From assembly GCF_013408925.1 (NCBI RefSeq), contig NZ_JACCAB010000001.1, forward strand, positions 248,001 through 312,000: a stretch of DNA of 64,000 bases. Reading direction: 5' to 3'. The translations under genes and the position numbers were made by a program. Shown piece by piece: positions 1 through 6,315 of this stretch. The DNA comes from Pedococcus badiiscoriae. GTDB lineage: Bacteria; Actinomycetota; Actinomycetes; Actinomycetales; Dermatophilaceae. The notes below the pieces were generated by a model. It saw only the letters and a program-made list of their open reading frames with translations, was not told where the DNA came from and did not search any database. Each line of letters starts with the position of its first letter. Positions within the stretch are counted from its first letter, which is position 1.

Positions 1-757
1 CCTGGACGCGGGTCAGGACGTCGTCGTTCATGAACCGCTTGATCATGTCCGCGCCACCCTTCTCGTCGGCGGCGCGTGAGCCCTCGGGCGGCTGCTGCCC
101 GGGCTTGTACTTGCCCGTGAGCACGCCCTGGGCGATGGGGCTCCAGACGATCTGGCTGAGGCCGAGCTCCTCGCAGGTCGGCACGACCTCGGCCTCGATG
201 ACCCGCCACAGCATCGAGTACTGCGGCTGGCTCGAGATGAGCTGGAAACCGAGCTCCTTGGAGAGCTTCACGCCCTCGCGGATCTGCTCGGCAGTCCACT
301 CGCTGACGCCGATGTAGAGCGCCTTGCCCTGGCGGACGACGTCGGCGAAGGCCTGCATCGTCTCCTCGAGCGGGGTCTCGGTGTCGTACCGGTGCGCCTG
401 GTAGAGGTCGACGTAGTCGGTCTGGAGCCGCGTCAGCGAGCCGTTGATCGACTCCATGATGTGCTTGCGCGACAGTCCGGTGTCGTTCTTCCCGCCCGGA
501 CCGGTGGGCCAGTACACCTTGGTGAAGATCTCGAGGCTCTCGCGCCGCTCCCCCTTCAACGCGTCGCCGAGGACCGTCTCGGCCTTGGTGTTGGCGTAGG
601 CGTCCGCGGTGTCGAAGGTGCTGATGCCGGCCTCGAGCGCGGCAGCGACGCACTGCGCCGCGATGTCGTTCTCCACCTGTGAGCCGTGCGTGAGCCAGTT
701 GCCGTAGGTGATCTCGGAGATCTTGAGTCCACTGTTTCCCAGGTATCGATAGTCCAT
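1..757 (-). CDS. Aldo/keto reductase, C-terminus beyond window edge
   Basis: Predicted NADPH-dependent oxidoreductase of the aldo/keto reductase superfamily, closest in style to the potassium-channel beta-subunit/YghZ-like group. About 252 residues are visible from an ATG at 757 that begins MDYRYLGNSGL, a typical AKR start. The catalytic tetrad is readable: Asp49 and Tyr54 in FDTADAYAN, Lys80 in FTKV and His122 in YQAHRYD. The (beta/alpha)8 barrel continues through QPQYSMLWR and WSPIAQGVLTGKY, so about 80 C-terminal residues lie outside the window. Substrate cannot be told from sequence. It is transcribed away from the epimerase gene, with a 182-bp divergent region between them. Confidence 0.93.
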   Translation of the reverse strand, partial: MDYRYLGNSGLKISEITYGNWLTHGSQVENDIAAQCVAAALEAGISTFDTADAYANTKAETVLGDALKGERRESLEIFTKVYWPTGPGGKNDTGLSRKHIMESINGSLTRLQTDYVDLYQAHRYDTETPLEETMQAFADVVRQGKALYIGVSEWTAEQIREGVKLSKELGFQLISSQPQYSMLWRVIEAEVVPTCEELGLSQIVWSPIAQGVLTGKYKPGQQPPEGSRAADEKGGADMIKRFMNDDVLTRVQ

Positions 758-835
758 GCTTCAACCGTATGCCGCGCGTCGCCGGGGCGCCCACTCGGGC
801 TCACGACTCCTCCCACCCCGTGGGACAGCCTCAGC

Positions 836-862
836 TGTCACAAGCGGTGGGGCTGTCTTGTC
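836..862 (+). promoter_or_regulatory. ECF41-type promoter candidate
   Basis: TGTCACA at 836-842 is followed, after 16 bp, by TGTC at 859-862. The published target of ECF41 sigma factors is a TGTCACA -35 element with a CGTC -10 element. The site lies about 78 bp upstream of the epimerase ATG and would drive the epimerase and the ECF41 sigma gene. The -35 match is complete; the -10 differs in its first base. The role is inferred. Confidence 0.6.
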
Positions 863-939
863 TTGATGGGTACAGGGCTCATACAGGGCTCACCGCGGCT
901 CACTCCGAGCCCACCGAGGTCATCGACGAGGAGTGGATC

Positions 940-1890
940 ATGAAGGTTTTCGTTGCTGGAGCGACCGGAGCAATCGGGCGTCAGCTCGTGCCACGGCTGG
1001 TCGAAGCGGGCCACGAGGTGCACGGCATGACGCACCATGCCTCCAACTCCCAGCTGGTGCGCGACCTCGGCGCCGCACCGGTGGTCGCGGACGCGCTCGA
1101 CGCCGACCAGGTGGCCGAGGCCGTGGGCCGGGTGCAGCCGGACGTGATCGTCCACCAGCTCACCTCCATCGGGCCGATGGACCTGCGGCACTTCGACCGC
1201 GCGTTCGCGACGACCAACCGACTGCGGACCGAGGGCACCGACCACCTGCTCTCGGCCGCTCAGGCCGTGGGCGTGAAGCGGTTCGTCGCGCAGAGCTTCT
1301 TCGCGGCATACGAACGGGTCGGCGGGACGGTCAAGACCGAGGAGGACTCTTTCGGACCACACCCGGCCAGGGAGATGCGCGAGACGGTGGCGGCGATCCG
1401 CCACGTCGAGAACTCGGTCCTCAACGCAGCCTGGACCAAGGGGATCGTGCTCCGGTACGGAGGGTTCTACGGGCCCGGCACCTCGCTCGGGCCGGACGGT
1501 GAGCAGACCGAGGCAGTGCGCCAACGGAAGTTCCCGGTGGTGGGCGACGGGGGCGGGGTGTGGTCGTTCATCCACATCGCCGACGCCGCGGAGGCCACCG
1601 TGGCCGCAGTCGAGCGCGGCAGTCGTGGGATCTACAACATCGTCGACGACGAGCCTGCTGCCGTGGCCGAGTGGCTGCCCGAGCTGGCGCGTACGTTGGG
1701 TGCCAAGAAGCCGATGCACGTGCCCCGGTTCGTGGGCCGGGCGCTCACCGGCGAGATCGGAGCCGTGATGATGACCGAGCTGCGCGGGGCGTCCAACGCC
1801 AAGGCCAGGCGCGAGCTCGGCTGGGAGCCCGGGCACCCGAGCTGGCGGCAGGGGTTCGCCGAGCTGTCCGCCGAACAGGTGCGGGCGTGA
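940..1890 (+). CDS. NAD-dependent epimerase/dehydratase family protein, ECF41 partner
   Basis: Extended short-chain dehydrogenase/reductase of 316 residues. The Rossmann glycine motif is at the N-terminus (Gly7, Gly10 and Gly13 of GATGAIG). The reading frame stays open upstream to 769, but ATG 940 is chosen because a purine-rich GACGAGGAG precedes it and the Rossmann strand begins immediately. No clear YxxxK pair is visible, so the catalytic arrangement may be atypical and the substrate is unknown. The stop codon overlaps the GTG start of the ECF41 sigma gene. Epimerases, oxidoreductases and carboxymuconolactone decarboxylases (COE genes) are the usual genomic partners of ECF41 sigma factors, and this gene fills that place here. 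Confidence 0.9.
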   Translation: MKVFVAGATGAIGRQLVPRLVEAGHEVHGMTHHASNSQLVRDLGAAPVVADALDADQVAEAVGRVQPDVIVHQLTSIGPMDLRHFDRAFATTNRLRTEGTDHLLSAAQAVGVKRFVAQSFFAAYERVGGTVKTEEDSFGPHPAREMRETVAAIRHVENSVLNAAWTKGIVLRYGGFYGPGTSLGPDGEQTEAVRQRKFPVVGDGGGVWSFIHIADAAEATVAAVERGSRGIYNIVDDEPAAVAEWLPELARTLGAKKPMHVPRFVGRALTGEIGAVMMTELRGASNAKARRELGWEPGHPSWRQGFAELSAEQVRA

Positions 1891-2804
1891 CCTCGCGCGA
1901 CGAGCTGCTCGACGAGCTGCGTCCGACGGCGTTCGCCATCGCCTACCGCATGCTCGGCAGCGTCTCGGAGGCCGAGGACGTGGTGCAGGAGGCGTTGCTG
2001 CGGGTGCACCACTCACTCGACGCCGGTGAGGAGATCGCGTCGCCTCGCGCGTTCGTCGCGACCGTCACCACCCGGCTGGCGATCAACGAGCTGCGTTCCG
2101 CCCGGGCCCGACGCGAGCGGTATGTCGGGGAGTGGCTCCCCGAGCCGATCATCACCGACGCTCGCGACGACCCCGCCCGCCACGCGGAGACCGCCGACTC
2201 ACTGTCCCTGGCCATGCTGGTGCTGCTCGAGAGCCTGTCCCCCGAGCAGCGAGCGGTGCTGCTGCTGCACGACGTGTTCGGGTACGGCTACCCCGAGATC
2301 ACGGACATCGTCGGCAAGAGCGAGGACAACGTCCGGCAGCTCGCCACTCGGGCCCGACAGCACGTCAAGACTCGCCGCCCGCGGTTCACCACGACGCGGG
2401 AGCAGCAGGACGAGCTGGCGAGGAAGTTCTTCGCCGCGGCCGAGCACGGCGACCTGGCCGGGCTCGAAGCGCTCCTGGCCCACGATGTCGAGCTGACCGG
2501 TGACGGTGGCGGCAAGGTGCCGGCGCTCGCGCGTTCGCTGCGCGGCCGCAGCCGGGTCGCGCACACCCTGACCAACTGGTTGCGGGCGCTCGCGCGGTTC
2601 CCCCAGGTGTCGATGCGGCCCGTCGAGGTCAACGGCGACCCGGGGGCCGTCTACGTCGACGACCAGGAACGACTCCTCGGCGTGTGGGCCCTGGAGATCG
2701 CCGACGGCGAGATTGTCGGGATCCGCTCGATCGTCAACCCCGACAAGCTCGGCCACCTCGGCCCGGTGGGCGACGCCGTCGCCATCCTGCGCGCCGCCCG
2801 CTGA
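1887..2804 (+). CDS. ECF41-family sigma factor with C-terminal SnoaL-like domain
   Basis: RNA polymerase sigma factor of 305 residues starting at a GTG that overlaps the upstream stop (GTGA). Region 2 (about residues 8-75) contains AIAYRMLGSVSEAEDVVQE. Region 4 (about 105-160) contains LSPEQRAVLLLHDVFGYGY and a helix-turn-helix. The C-terminal half is a SnoaL/NTF2-like extension carrying the ECF41 signatures WLPEP (near 82), DGGGK (near 206) and NPDKL (near 283). In this family the extension replaces a separate anti-sigma factor and tunes activity, and none is encoded nearby. A TGTCACA-N16-TGTC promoter upstream of the epimerase suggests autoregulation. Confidence 0.95.
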   Translation: MTSRDELLDELRPTAFAIAYRMLGSVSEAEDVVQEALLRVHHSLDAGEEIASPRAFVATVTTRLAINELRSARARRERYVGEWLPEPIITDARDDPARHAETADSLSLAMLVLLESLSPEQRAVLLLHDVFGYGYPEITDIVGKSEDNVRQLATRARQHVKTRRPRFTTTREQQDELARKFFAAAEHGDLAGLEALLAHDVELTGDGGGKVPALARSLRGRSRVAHTLTNWLRALARFPQVSMRPVEVNGDPGAVYVDDQERLLGVWALEIADGEIVGIRSIVNPDKLGHLGPVGDAVAILRAAR

Positions 2805-2818
2805 CCCGCCAACACGCA

Positions 2819-2850
2819 CATACCCCGGACATACCCCGGACATACCCCGC
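2819..2850. repeat. Short tandem repeat, 11-bp unit x 2.9
   Basis: The unit CATACCCCGGA occurs at 2819-2829 and 2830-2840, then truncated at 2841-2850. It lies between the sigma gene stop and the ArsR operator. No function can be assigned. Confidence 0.8.
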
Positions 2851-2889
2851 TATGCCGTGGGCCCGGCGCTGCGCCGACTGGACAGAATG

Positions 2890-2907
2890 CGTTAGTGGTG
2901 ACTAACG
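2890..2907. promoter_or_regulatory. ArsR-type operator palindrome
   Basis: A perfect inverted repeat, CGTTAGT-GGTG-ACTAACG, has 7-bp arms. It overlaps the first possible GTG codons of the ArsR gene. Dyads of this form are typical winged-helix ArsR operators, and the position predicts autorepression. The palindrome is seen directly; the binding protein is inferred from adjacency. Confidence 0.65.
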
Positions 2908-3224
2908 TATTGCGAGTTGTGAATGATCCTCTCTCCGCCGCCGCCGAGCCCACCCGCCGCCGGATCCTCCAGCTCCTGTCCCGCGGGCCACGGGGCGTCA
3001 CGGACCTGGCCAGCGAGTTCCCGGTGACCAGGTCCGCGATCAGCCAGCACCTCCTGGTGCTCGCCGAGGCCGGGCTGGTGGAGGCCGAGAAGGTCGGACG
3101 CACGCGGACCTACCGGGTCGTGCCGAGCGGGCTGCAGCGACTGCGGGCCGAGATCGACCGTTTCTGGACGTCCGAACTCGACCTGCTCGTCGCTGACGCG
3201 CACCAGACGAAGGGAAACCCATGA
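2895..3224 (+). CDS. ArsR/SmtB-family winged-helix repressor
   Basis: Small DNA-binding regulator of up to 109 residues. The winged helix covers most of the protein: AAAEPTRRRILQLLSRGP (helices 1-2), then VTRSAISQHLLVLAEAGLV (recognition helix) and the wing GRTRTYRVV. No metal-binding ELCVCD-type motif is present, so it belongs with metal-independent ArsR regulators that sit next to SRPBCC genes. GTG 2895 gives the longest form, but the operator palindrome overlaps it. A leaderless start at 2895/2898 or a downstream GTG at 2919 (giving MNDPLSAAAEP) is equally possible. The stop overlaps the next ATG (ATGA), so the two genes are translationally coupled. Confidence 0.9.
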   Translation: MVTNVLRVVNDPLSAAAEPTRRRILQLLSRGPRGVTDLASEFPVTRSAISQHLLVLAEAGLVEAEKVGRTRTYRVVPSGLQRLRAEIDRFWTSELDLLVADAHQTKGNP

Positions 3225-4198
3225 GCTTCACCAAGTCCGCCGTACTGCCCGTCTCGCCCGACGAGGCATTCGCGCTGATCACCGAGCCCGAGCGGCTGCG
3301 CCGCTGGCAGACCGTCTCGGCGACTGTCGACCTGCGCGCCGGCGGCTCCTACCGCTGGACGGTCACCCCCGGCCACGTCGCCGAGGGCACCTACCGCGAG
3401 GTCGAGCCCGGCCGCCGGGTCGTGTTCGGCTGGGGCTGGGACGGCAACCCCGACCTGCCCAAGGACGCCTCGACCGTCACCGTGACCATCGAGCCGGCGC
3501 CTGAGGGATCCAAAGTCACGTTGGTGCACGAAGGCCTCACCGAGGACCAGGCAGCGCAGCACGCGGAGGGGTGGAACCACTACTTCGAGCGGCTCGAACG
3601 GCTCGCCGCGACCGGCGACGCCGGCAACGACGAGTGGGCCTGGGCACCGGAGAACCTCACTCCGGTCGTGGCTGCCTGGGCGGCCCTGGCGGTCATCCAG
3701 CCCGTCCTGCGCAACCTCACTCCCGCCGACCGCCCCAAGCCCACGCCGTGTGCAAACTTCACTGCGCACGAGCTCGCCGAGCACCTGCTCGCCTCCCTCG
3801 TGCAGCTCGGCGGCATGGCCGGAGCGAACCTGAGCATCCCCGCGGAAGGCTCCCTGGAGGACAAGGTGTCCGTGCTCTCCGGCCAGGCGATCGACGCGTG
3901 GCAAGGGATCGACCTCGAGGGCACCGTGCCCGGCGCTGGCGGATCGGACGTGCCGGCGATGTTCCTCGCGAGCATCCTGCCGCTCGAGCTCCTCCTGCAC
4001 GGATGGGACCTCGCCCAGGCCTCCGGCCAGGAGCTACGTGTCTCCGACGAGGTCGTCGGCTACGTCCACGACCTCACCCGTGGCGTCATCGCCCAAGGCC
4101 GCGGCAGCTCGTTCGGGAACGAGCTGACTCCGTCGGCGGACGCGGACGCGGTGGAGCGGTTCGCTGCCTACGCAGGTCGCACGCCCATCCACGCCTGA
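3221..4198 (+). CDS. SRPBCC (AHSA1-like) domain fused to a TIGR03086/DinB-like domain
   Basis: Two-domain protein of 325 residues. Residues 1-130 form an SRPBCC/AHSA1 fold (begins with KSAVLPVSPDEAFALITEP; hallmark WRWT-like strand, then LVHEGLT and W-NHYFERL near the end). Residues 150-325 match the TIGR03086/mycothiol-dependent-isomerase-like helical bundle: FTAHELAEHLLASLVQLGG, then LELLLHGWDLAQASG. The two domains are usually separate neighbouring genes. Both bind small hydrophobic or thiol-linked ligands, so a detoxification role is reasonable but unproven. It overlaps the ArsR stop and is therefore the likely main target of that repressor. Confidence 0.9.
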   Translation: MSFTKSAVLPVSPDEAFALITEPERLRRWQTVSATVDLRAGGSYRWTVTPGHVAEGTYREVEPGRRVVFGWGWDGNPDLPKDASTVTVTIEPAPEGSKVTLVHEGLTEDQAAQHAEGWNHYFERLERLAATGDAGNDEWAWAPENLTPVVAAWAALAVIQPVLRNLTPADRPKPTPCANFTAHELAEHLLASLVQLGGMAGANLSIPAEGSLEDKVSVLSGQAIDAWQGIDLEGTVPGAGGSDVPAMFLASILPLELLLHGWDLAQASGQELRVSDEVVGYVHDLTRGVIAQGRGSSFGNELTPSADADAVERFAAYAGRTPIHA

Positions 4199-4308
4199 CG
4201 GCGCAGACCCCTTCTCCCCCAGCTCCACCATCACCCCCAGCACCCCCAGCACCAACGACTCACCGCACCAACAATCACCCGCGAACAATCACCCGAGGAG
4301 AACCAACC

Positions 4309-4644
4309 ATGAGCAAGTTCCTGTTCATCTACCACGCCCCGACCACGCCCGCCGAGGCCGCGCCTGCAGATCCCGCCGAGATGGAAGCCGTCATGGGCCA
4401 GTGGATGGAGTGGGCCGGCCGCGTCGGTGACGGGATGGTCGACTTCGGCACCCCGCTTGCAGGCGGAGTGCAGGTCACCCCCGCGGGCACGTCGCCCAGC
4501 ACCCGCGAGGTCGCCGGCTACAGCATCATCGAAGCAGCGGACATGGACGCCGCCCTCGCCCTCGCGCAGGGCCACCCGCACCTCAACATGCCCGGCGGCT
4601 GCACGATCGAGGTGCACGAGGCACAGCCCGTCCCGGGCATGTGA
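4309..4644 (+). CDS. YciI-related (YCII domain) protein
   Basis: Protein of 111 residues beginning MSKFLFIYHAP. It has the ferredoxin-like YCII fold: first strand, a helix with MEAVMGQWMEWAGRV, a central GYSIIEAADMDAALALAQGHP typical of the family, and a closing strand IEVHEAQPV. YCII proteins are small and dimeric and mostly uncharacterised; actinobacterial members often accompany SRPBCC genes or ECF sigma factors. Strong ribosome site GAGGAG 9 bp before ATG. It is preceded by a 110-bp gap containing two copies of AACAATCACCCG and is probably part of the ArsR-controlled group. Confidence 0.88.
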   Translation: MSKFLFIYHAPTTPAEAAPADPAEMEAVMGQWMEWAGRVGDGMVDFGTPLAGGVQVTPAGTSPSTREVAGYSIIEAADMDAALALAQGHPHLNMPGGCTIEVHEAQPVPGM

Positions 4645-4650
4645 ACGAGC

Positions 4651-4677
4651 GAGGGCGCCAGCTACCCCGGCGCCCTC
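4651..4677 (+). terminator. Terminator-like hairpin after the YciI gene
   Basis: Perfect 9-bp arms GAGGGCGCC (4651-4659) and GGCGCCCTC (4669-4677) with a 9-nt loop, 7 bp after the stop codon. There is no T-run, as is common in high-GC actinobacteria. Confidence 0.65.
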
Positions 4678-4704
4678 CCGCGCGCAGCTCAGCGCGCATG
4701 CTTC

Positions 4705-4731
4705 GCGCCCCGCACAGATCGTGCGGGGCGC
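4705..4731. terminator. Bidirectional terminator hairpin between convergent genes
   Basis: Perfect 11-bp arms GCGCCCCGCAC (4705-4715) and GTGCGGGGCGC (4721-4731) with a 5-nt loop. It sits 10 bp from the stop of the convergent HNH gene, so it can serve both directions. Confidence 0.7.
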
Positions 4732-4740
4732 GGGGCTGGT

Positions 4741-6120
4741 TCATGGTCGCGGTGGCGCGTCGCCACAGTCGGGCTCGCCAACGCGGGTGCCCCGCCCGGC
4801 CCGCCACGCATCGAGCTGGACGTCGTAGGACCCGGGTGTCAGGTCCCACCTGACGAAGGGCCCGTGGGGACCCGTGACGACCTCGCCGGCGTAGCGGTTG
4901 GTATGGACGACCGTGTGGTGCGCCTGACACAGGAGCGCGCCATGGTCCGTGTCGGACGGGCCGCCGTCAGCCCAGTGGATGAGGTGGTGTGCGTCGCACC
5001 AGGTCACAGGCTTGGTGCAGCCGGGGAACGTGCAGTGCCGGTCCCGCAGCCACAGGTGGCGGATCTGAGCGCGGCTGAACAGCCGCTCCGCGCGGCCCTG
5101 CTCCAGCACCTCGCGGCGGGAGCCGAGCACAGCCGGAATGATCTCGGCATCGCAGGCCAGGCGACGGGTCGTCTCGATGGAGAGCGGCTCGCCGGCCACC
5201 GTCAGACCCGCGCCGCGGCAGGTCTGCTGCAGCTCGGCGAGCCCCACAGTCACCACGAGCGTCGTCTTGGCCTGGCGCGGAACGCCCTCGGGAGCGCCGA
5301 CCGCTCGCTGGACCAGCTCGATCAGCGCATCAGCCCGCCGGGCTCCAGGGGTTCGCGGGTCACGTTCCCCACTCTCGGGGTCCGTCTGGGGCTTGGCCAG
5401 GGCATCGACGGCCGAGTCGAGGATCGCAGCCCCCTCGGCGTCCAACAGCATCGAGTAGCGCCACATCCCCATCGGGCCCGTTCCCTTGACCAGTGAACGG
5501 TGGGCGCGCCTGACCTCGGTGTCGTGCTCGACCAGCCGGTCCGGCCGCATCAGGTCGGCCGTCCGGCGCACCGCGATGGCCAGCGCCCGGTCGGCCAGCC
5601 CGTCATGGCCCCGGGCGGCCGCGACCAGGTGGTGCGTCGCCTCCTCCAGCTGGGACGGATCGGCCATGCCACGGACGCCCTCGTGGAACCGCACGAGCAG
5701 GGCCGCCTTGCCCACGGGAAGCGCCTCTGTCGCAGTAGGGTCCTGCCCCTCGGCCAGGGCCTCGTGCACTTCGGTCAGTCGCAGCTCGCCGGAGGCCCCC
5801 GCGACGGTGTCCAGGTCGGCCAGCAGCCGCGGACTCAGTCCCGGTGCCCGCATCCGCGCCCAGTCCTGGGCTCCCCATCCCTCGCCCATGCCGAGCCCGC
5901 GGGACTTGGCCTCGACGAGCACCGCCGCCAGGTGCGCCTCCGTGCTCGCGTGGAGCTGGGCGAGCGTCGTCATGGCGGCCTCGACCTCGACGTCGGACAA
6001 CGCCCACAGCCGCTCGGGGTGTGCGCCACCTATGGCGTCGCAGCACTCCCGGGCAGCGCTCAGCACGGGCCGGGCGTGTGGTGCCCTGCCTCGTGTGGTG
6101 GAGTCGGGTGCGATTGCCAT
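4741..6120 (-). CDS. DUF222 / HNH endonuclease domain protein (13E12-type)
   Basis: Protein of 459 residues with the usual two-part layout. The long helical DUF222 region covers roughly residues 40-330 (LAQLHASTEAHLAAVLVEAK; GWGAQDWARM; ALADGA-type repeats). An HNH domain near residues 360-415 has CTFPGCTKP, CDAHHLIHWADGG and LLCQAHHTVVH, including the Cys pairs and His residues expected for zinc and metal binding. These proteins are multicopy in actinobacteria (REP13E12 family in mycobacteria) and no cellular role is established. Nothing adjacent suggests mobility beyond the family's multicopy habit. Upstream lies an unusual palindrome cluster (6217-6251). Confidence 0.92.
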   Translation of the reverse strand: MAIAPDSTTRGRAPHARPVLSAARECCDAIGGAHPERLWALSDVEVEAAMTTLAQLHASTEAHLAAVLVEAKSRGLGMGEGWGAQDWARMRAPGLSPRLLADLDTVAGASGELRLTEVHEALAEGQDPTATEALPVGKAALLVRFHEGVRGMADPSQLEEATHHLVAAARGHDGLADRALAIAVRRTADLMRPDRLVEHDTEVRRAHRSLVKGTGPMGMWRYSMLLDAEGAAILDSAVDALAKPQTDPESGERDPRTPGARRADALIELVQRAVGAPEGVPRQAKTTLVVTVGLAELQQTCRGAGLTVAGEPLSIETTRRLACDAEIIPAVLGSRREVLEQGRAERLFSRAQIRHLWLRDRHCTFPGCTKPVTWCDAHHLIHWADGGPSDTDHGALLCQAHHTVVHTNRYAGEVVTGPHGPFVRWDLTPGSYDVQLDAWRAGRGTRVGEPDCGDAPPRP

Positions 6121-6216
6121 GACTCCAACCTAGACGGACCCACTGACAACGCATTCACACCGCCGAACGACGAATTCCGTTGCAGTCACACAGTGTCCGT
6201 TATCCACAGGAGCGGT

Positions 6217-6251
6217 CCGTATCGGTGCCGATACGGTGCCGACACGGCACC
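6217..6251. promoter_or_regulatory. Overlapping palindromes, possible operator
   Basis: CCGTATCG-GTGC-CGATACGG (6217-6236) runs into GGTGCC-GACAC-GGCACC (6235-6251). Further copies of the elements (CAATACGGCA, GTGCCGATAG) continue to about 6275. Two dyads and several direct repeats of GTGCCGATACGG-like sequence in 60 bp look like a multi-site operator. It lies upstream of the HNH gene (start 6120) and 40-100 bp beyond the MMPL gene stop. The function is inferred. Confidence 0.5.
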
Positions 6252-6315
6252 AATACGGCAAAAACAGTGCCGATAGACGCGACCCCGCACCGCGCGGCAT
6301 ACCTCGCGAAACGAG

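Noticed and set aside
4741..6120. DUF222-HNH gene as a mobile element or intein endonuclease
   Set aside because: No flanking repeats, target duplication or transposase were found; the family is a multicopy chromosomal one.
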